Below, in pieces: positions 58,651-64,000 of a stretch of DNA of 64,000 nt (its first letter is position 1; every line of letters starts with the position of its first letter). The notes under the pieces were generated by a model. That model was given only the letters and a program-made list of their open reading frames with translations. It was not told the origin of the DNA and ran no database searches. Location: positions 147,936 to 211,935 of the forward strand of contig LUCM01007866.1 of assembly GCA_008360955.1 (NCBI GenBank). The letters run 5' to 3'. The translations under genes were made by a program, and so were the position numbers. Source of the DNA: Fasciolopsis buskii. Its lineage: Eukaryota > Platyhelminthes > Trematoda > Plagiorchiida > Fasciolidae.

Positions 58651-61600
58651 ACAAGGTTTGCCGAATAACAACACTACATGATATAGCGTCCATATGCGTG
58701 ACTAGATTTTGCAGGTCACAGATCTTTCTGTGAAATAAATGAGTAAACCCCGGGGTGAGGATACTATATGACTGCAAACAAATTTGACGAGCCTTTCGAT
58801 GTGGCTTACATGTTATCCGAAATGCCAATTATTTTGACTTCGTCAAGGTCAATAACACTTGGCGGTCGCTGATCTTGCGATGGAGTCGCAGCTGAACGTT
58901 TTTAGGGAAAAGCCAACACATTTGGTTCTAATTGGTTGACTTAATATGATGTAATGTTTGATTTGTTTAAATGAAAAACCAGATGGTTGTATGAACCGCT
59001 GGGTGAAGGTTTTAGCTGGACATTTTTGGAAATTGTTTTGGTCATAACGAAGTTTCGAATGTAACCGTGCCATTGAAAAACTAACACGGCGAAGCAAACA
59101 AAAACTCGAATATGAGTTCGATAAAATGGGGTCCTATTGATAAAAAGAAGCCAGTAGTTTTGGCAACCCTATTCCAAATTTCGCACTTGAATCACTTGTT
59201 GGCCATGCTGAAAAAACGGGGACCTTTTGGCCAGTCATTGCTGGTGTTCGAACTGATGAATCGTGGGGAAACCCAGCCCTCGAATTTCTTACTTCAATGT
59301 GATAACTTCTGAAATCAATCTTGAAACGATGTAGATGTGGAGCGTCAGGTCTGGTTCAACCAATGGCGCAAAAGCAAAGATGTTGGGGCATACATCGTAA
59401 TTTTGAAACTTTGCAATCCGTGAACGTATAGGCATTCCATCACAAAGTTTCTCCCGAAGCATGTGACCGTTTGGAAAGCAATCCCCGCTCAAGTATGTGC
59501 ATCTGATTCGATCCGGTTCAATTAACCTCATACGTGTACAATCCGCTTTCAAGTTGACAGCAGTTACGACGGAGTTAGTCGACGAGTAACGATTGTCAAA
59601 CTTGTCGAAGAATCACACTGCAATCCCATTATAACCATTAGGAGTTTACATGGACCGTAAGTTCATTTTGTAAATCGGAATGTTAATGAGTCAGTATTTC
59701 GAAATCTGTTCTGTGCTTCGGGGAAAAGGTTTCCAGTTCGCTAGCACCAACATCATGCCTCATACATAAAAACCAATGCTGAAACCAGGTGTCCTCGTTC
59801 TGAAAGTCAGCATTTACTGACAGATTAAGAAGTTTCTTACATTAGCCACATCACCATTGTTGATTCGAATGAAGTCGTAGTGCCAATCTTCCACAATTCT
59901 GATGGTAGTACGGACCTCTAGAATAAATGGCACGGTGGTGGCTAGCGAAGACCGATTGGGACTTCTTTAGTTGCAAGTAGTTGTTTCGTAGTTTAAAGCT
60001 ATACAAGTGTTAATGGCGCATATAATTATACATATATACATGTATATGTATATGTATAGCCCACCGTCAAACTAAATGCACAGTATTCTCAACATTTTAT
60101 TGTCCACAGACTCTCAAGTTTTATTTTCACCAATCATGAAGAGTGAAGGAAATGTTTGCTTCTTATGACATGTATTCACTGCTTTGTCATAAACAACTTT
60201 TCTTTTGACGAATTCGTGGTTGTTTATGATTTCATTTTCAGAGAAGCTGCAATTACCTAGGGTGCTGTCTCCAAGAGTGTGTGCGAATTGGGTTTATGCA
60301 AGCCATAGGTGAGAGTCATTGTACAAATTTCAGACTACAGTTATCCATTACATACAGTCACTAAGCTACATTTGTAGGATTTAAGTTTTTCGGTTTTCTG
60401 GAGACTTAAGCGTTTCATGTAACGTCGTCATCTCAAGTATTTCGTTCGGAGGGATTGGCAGTTGCTACTGGTTCCATTTTTCGGAATCCTTTTCCATTTC
60501 TTAAAATTTGAACATGATTGTTATTTTGTTAAAGAAACTATTGTTTAATGGGTTGCTTATCTGTCCAACCAAACAAAACGTTTGAATTGTTACTAAGGTA
60601 TTTTACGAGGCGGAGCTCACCCGTACACGGACACCATTTGCAACTAGCGTCATTATTCATATTCCTTCAATAAATCCAGTTAAAATTGATGATACCTTGA
60701 AATCCTTATCCAGTCCGCCTTATTGAGTGGCCCTTACGTTGCTCGTGGTCGGGTTGGGAACGGAAACAGTGATGTTGTAAAATTGCCTTGGTTTAACGAT
60801 GCATACAAAAACGTATTTGAACAGATTCAGGTTCTATAGATAGGTTCAATGGGATGAAGTCTTTCCGTAAGAATTATCAAAGGACGAAAAATACAGGCCG
60901 ATAATATGAGCAATCGGTGCAGAAAGCTGGATGTCACTTGATCGTCTCATGATATTTTATCTATACGTATAATTGTGCTGTTTTACAACGTGGCCTAGCA
61001 GAAACTAGAGATAACTAACAAGGTACATGTTTGCACACAAAAAGCTTAGACATGGGTTTGAAAACTTTCAGTGATTTGAAGTTTATGATGTGGGAGTAGA
61101 GAGCTCCTATATCCTAGTCCCATTGAAAACAACGTGTTGTGGTTACGTGAGGCTTCATCGAATGATGACACTGAGGAACTTCAGTAATCTTCCTACGGAA
61201 ATATGCTTACTCTCAAGTCAGGAGGCTGGAGCATGTGTGAACAGTGGAAACAGAATATAATTGCATTTAGATGTATCATCATACACGTTAGCTAATTCAC
61301 AATGTTTAGATTGTGACCGTTTCATTACCGGCCCAGGGGACATCCAATATTTAAAATAATTGAAAACTAGATGATAAAGATTACCGAGCATCGAGAAGGA
61401 TAGGAACAAATTCATAAGATCGGCCTATGCCGTCAGTCTTAGAATAGATGGTACCGTTACTAGCAAATCTGCTCGGTAGGTTGCCATGGGAATGAACAAA
61501 TGGTCGCTTTTAGAAAAGAAAGGAAAGCTGGAGATAGTATGGCCCAGAAATGTGCCAAAATCAATAAAAAAGCCGATATTCTGGCATTGTATTTTTACAT

Positions 61601-63400
61601 TTCATCACAAACAGTTTCTTGTAAGCAACGACAACGCGGTCAGCTTTGCTCGGCATCTCGAAAGCGAACGAAAACGCCCAATTTAACGTCATGGTAAAAT
61701 ATACTGATGTAATCGAGGAAAAGGGTATGAAATATTTTTCCAGTGCTTTCAAATGAAATTAGGATAAAGTTGATTAATGAGGTAGACGCATCTGAAACCA
61801 AACGGTTTTTACTGTATGCTTATAGGACTGTGTTAGGAAAATTAGTCTATGATTTGATACGGCAATTCCCAAAGTCCTGTTTGTACTTAAGTCTTTTATT
61901 TGTGACGTCAAACTAACAGATAACGACAGAGATAAGTTGCCGAAAGTGAAAGAGAAGGGGAATTAATCCGCAGGCACAGTCTGAAACATCACAAGATTGA
62001 TTAAAGTGATTCGACTTTGGCGAAGACGCGAATTTTTATAGGGCACCACAAGGTCTCGGAAACAAGCTCTTACCATTACTTTTTCTTCTGCTTTTGGTCG
62101 CCTGTTATATCACTCTAGCCTAGTATGCTTTCTACCCTGGTTCTGTTCTCACTTGTCGTGGAATGGATTGAACAAAAATCAAGAGTAAGCGATGATGGGA
62201 TAAATTTCTGGTTTAATTGGAAAGTGGATTGTTCAAGGGAATACGATGCAGTGGCTGAGTTTGCAAGTGATAAGAGTGGTCACAAAGAGTCACAGAATGA
62301 CCTCAAACTGCGGCTGTTCTCGTCTGGCTACTTCATTTTACAGAATTTGGCGTACACACACGTCAGGAATGCAGCAAAAAAGAGAATTGTTGTACTATTC
62401 AACTCATCGAAAATGAACAACATGACCCGGTTAATAAATGACTCTTTTAGTCACCCTGATTTGCTAACAAAGTCATCCGCGAAGCCGTCTGTGCTTGTAG
62501 GATAAATGTCAATTAAGGGACTACGGAATACCTATGGATTTGAGGTAAATCGGGAAGGCATGCAACAAAAAAGTGTGTAAACATGAGACCAACGCTTTGG
62601 TAGATCACAGTGCAGAAAATAGGTGGAAACTTAAACCACCCCGGGTGCAAAGCCTTCACCCGCGGACGAATGAAATTTACCCAGATTGATGGATAAATCA
62701 TCCATTGGTGTGAAATATGCCGAACTAATAATTGAAAGTCTACGGCGAAGAATCTTCATGTAATTCTACAAGAAACCTGACAAACAAGACCTAGGAAAAA
62801 TAACGAAAAACAAGAGACGGTCGTCGGTAGACGAAATGGGAGATAGGTCATATGTTTTACTTGGAACAGCCACCCCGTTTGATTTTAAACAATGGTCCTC
62901 AGAGTACATTCAAAAATTTGAAAACTCATGCCAATACTTCAAGATTTTATCGATAATAGTTCACAAACACTTGGCAGAATTTATCCTGACAAGCGTTCCC
63001 ATGTTGACGAAAGACAAATCAGACGGACAAACAAACCGAGAAAATATGGACAGACATTTAAAGCATTACAAAATTTTAGCCAGATTGAAATGAAGAAATG
63101 TAAATGACAGCAATTTGCCGTGAAAATGCAACAGTATTCACGGTACTTGTTGGCACCAGACTAAGCAGCTAAGGATGACAATGAGTCCACGAAAACCGGG
63201 ATTCATGTTCCAGCATATTTACAAGACATTTGTGCATATACTAACTAAACAGAGACATCACTAACAAATACATCTGAACAAATAACGATCGCAAAGTATT
63301 CGTTTTTATCATACGTGAGTGGTCAAAATTCTCCTTTGTTTATAATTCTCGACGGTAGCGAAGCTATGTCCAACTGCGTCACGTGATCTTTTCATGGGCA
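58651..63400. other. Non-coding stretch (4.7 kb)
   Basis: No gene supported. An AT-rich dinucleotide-like patch lies at 60021-60058. Plus-strand frames at 62125-62505 (126 codons) and 62836-63093 (85 codons, with FDFKQWSSEYIQKFEN) are open, but their class is not recognised and their length is within chance expectation. Confidence 0.35.
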
Positions 63401-63430
63401 CAAAAATCTACAAAAATCTACAAAAATCTT
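63401..63430 (+). repeat. Three tandem copies of a 10-bp unit
   Basis: CAAAAATCTA is repeated three times head to tail, the last copy ending in T. Confidence 0.95.
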
Positions 63431-64000
63431 CGGTTCTAGATACTGTCTGACGCGACCAACATAAGCCCGTATGATTAAATATAGGACACAGAGAACCCGT
63501 GGATAATTCGCCGATACAAGGGGAAAATATTGTGGGAAAAGAACAGCTCACGGAAACATTCCAAAATGAGTCACAAATAGTATGAATAATTTTAGCTCAA
63601 TCTTATTCAGAGAGTTCTTTTGGTATGGCACCCATTAGCTGTTCTATTGAGATCCTGTGAAAATCGAGGGTTTGAGTAGACGAATTGTAATTTGGAATCA
63701 GTAAGGAGTAAACAGTGCTGGCTGATTTCAGGTTGACAGTGGCGACGATATCTTGGGATGTTAACAAATTTTATTGTATAAACAGTTGCGTACAAAAACT
63801 AATGTTGCATTTCAGCCAAAAAAGTGGAGGGAAACAAACATTTTGCAATCATGACCTTGTAAAAACGATAGGTTTCTAAGGAAATTGGCTGAAAACCGGT
63901 CATGGCTTGCCAAAAGGTGGGCTACATATGTAACAGTGAAGGCCTTATAAAAGGTATGAATCGAAAAGCGGCAGATTGAAAGATCGTCGTGTAGAGGATG
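63431..64000. other. Non-coding stretch to window end
   Basis: Nothing recognised. Confidence 0.45.

Noticed and set aside
62125..62505. 126-codon plus-strand open frame
   Set aside because: No recognised motif and no firm splice or start context. Length within chance expectation.
1..64000. CRISPR arrays, operons, spliced-leader RNA, rRNA
   Set aside because: No regularly spaced repeats, no prokaryotic gene layout, and no recognisable spliced-leader or rRNA sequence was seen.

Overview
The window looks like animal nuclear DNA that is almost entirely intergenic or intronic and filled with transposable-element debris. No rRNA, no intact tRNA gene, no CRISPR array and no prokaryote-style operon is visible. 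Open frames are short and of the length expected by chance on both strands, so most were left out. Several signals point to a flatworm, most like a digenean trematode. There is a tRNA-derived element carrying a hammerhead ribozyme of the kind known from Schistosoma Sm-alpha satellites. There are Penelope-like element (PLE) coding relics (reverse transcriptase plus GIY-YIG endonuclease) and other tRNA-derived SINEs. The organism is inferred; nothing in the window names a species.

Layout. 0-2.6 kb: nothing recognised. 2.6-2.76 kb: ribozyme SINE (family S). 3.5-6.39 kb: a 1.45-kb block present twice around a single N. 6.3-8.04 kb: two copies of a second ribozyme-bearing repeat (R1) and a tRNA-Leu-like SINE (family L). 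10.35-10.49 kb: two tRNA-like heads back to back. 10.5-20.1 kb: nothing recognised. 20.1-21.6 kb: 269-bp inverted repeat whose right arm holds a candidate coding exon. 22-31 kb: SINE-L copies, a tRNA-like head, repeat R2 and R1 copy C. 32.7-33.05 kb: Ty3/Gypsy-type integrase relic. 35.2-35.5 kb: candidate secretory or membrane first exon. 36.9-37.1 kb: near-perfect 220-bp palindrome. 38-42.3 kb: R2, tRNA-like heads, a single copy of the palindrome arm and R1 copy D. 43.8-47.07 kb: PLE relic and SINE-S, with a 1.53-kb block present twice around a 10-N gap. 51.3-51.6 kb: R1 copy E. 54.8-55.2 kb: second PLE relic (GIY-YIG end). 55.7-56.9 kb: two candidate exons on opposite strands. 58.5-58.65 kb: third SINE-S copy. 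The rest is featureless apart from microsatellites.

The main biological theme is self-cleaving RNA in retroelements. Two unrelated short repeat families (S and R1) each encode a recognisable type I hammerhead, and at least three loci keep both consensus core boxes with pairable stems. A third, degenerate hammerhead-like motif lies in the palindrome and its single copy. PLE reverse transcriptase/GIY-YIG relics lie in the same window. This fits the known association of hammerheads with PLEs and with non-autonomous retrozymes, but a mobilising link between these particular families is inference.

The two large direct duplications abut assembly Ns exactly and are best read as unmerged contig ends rather than biological tandem duplications.
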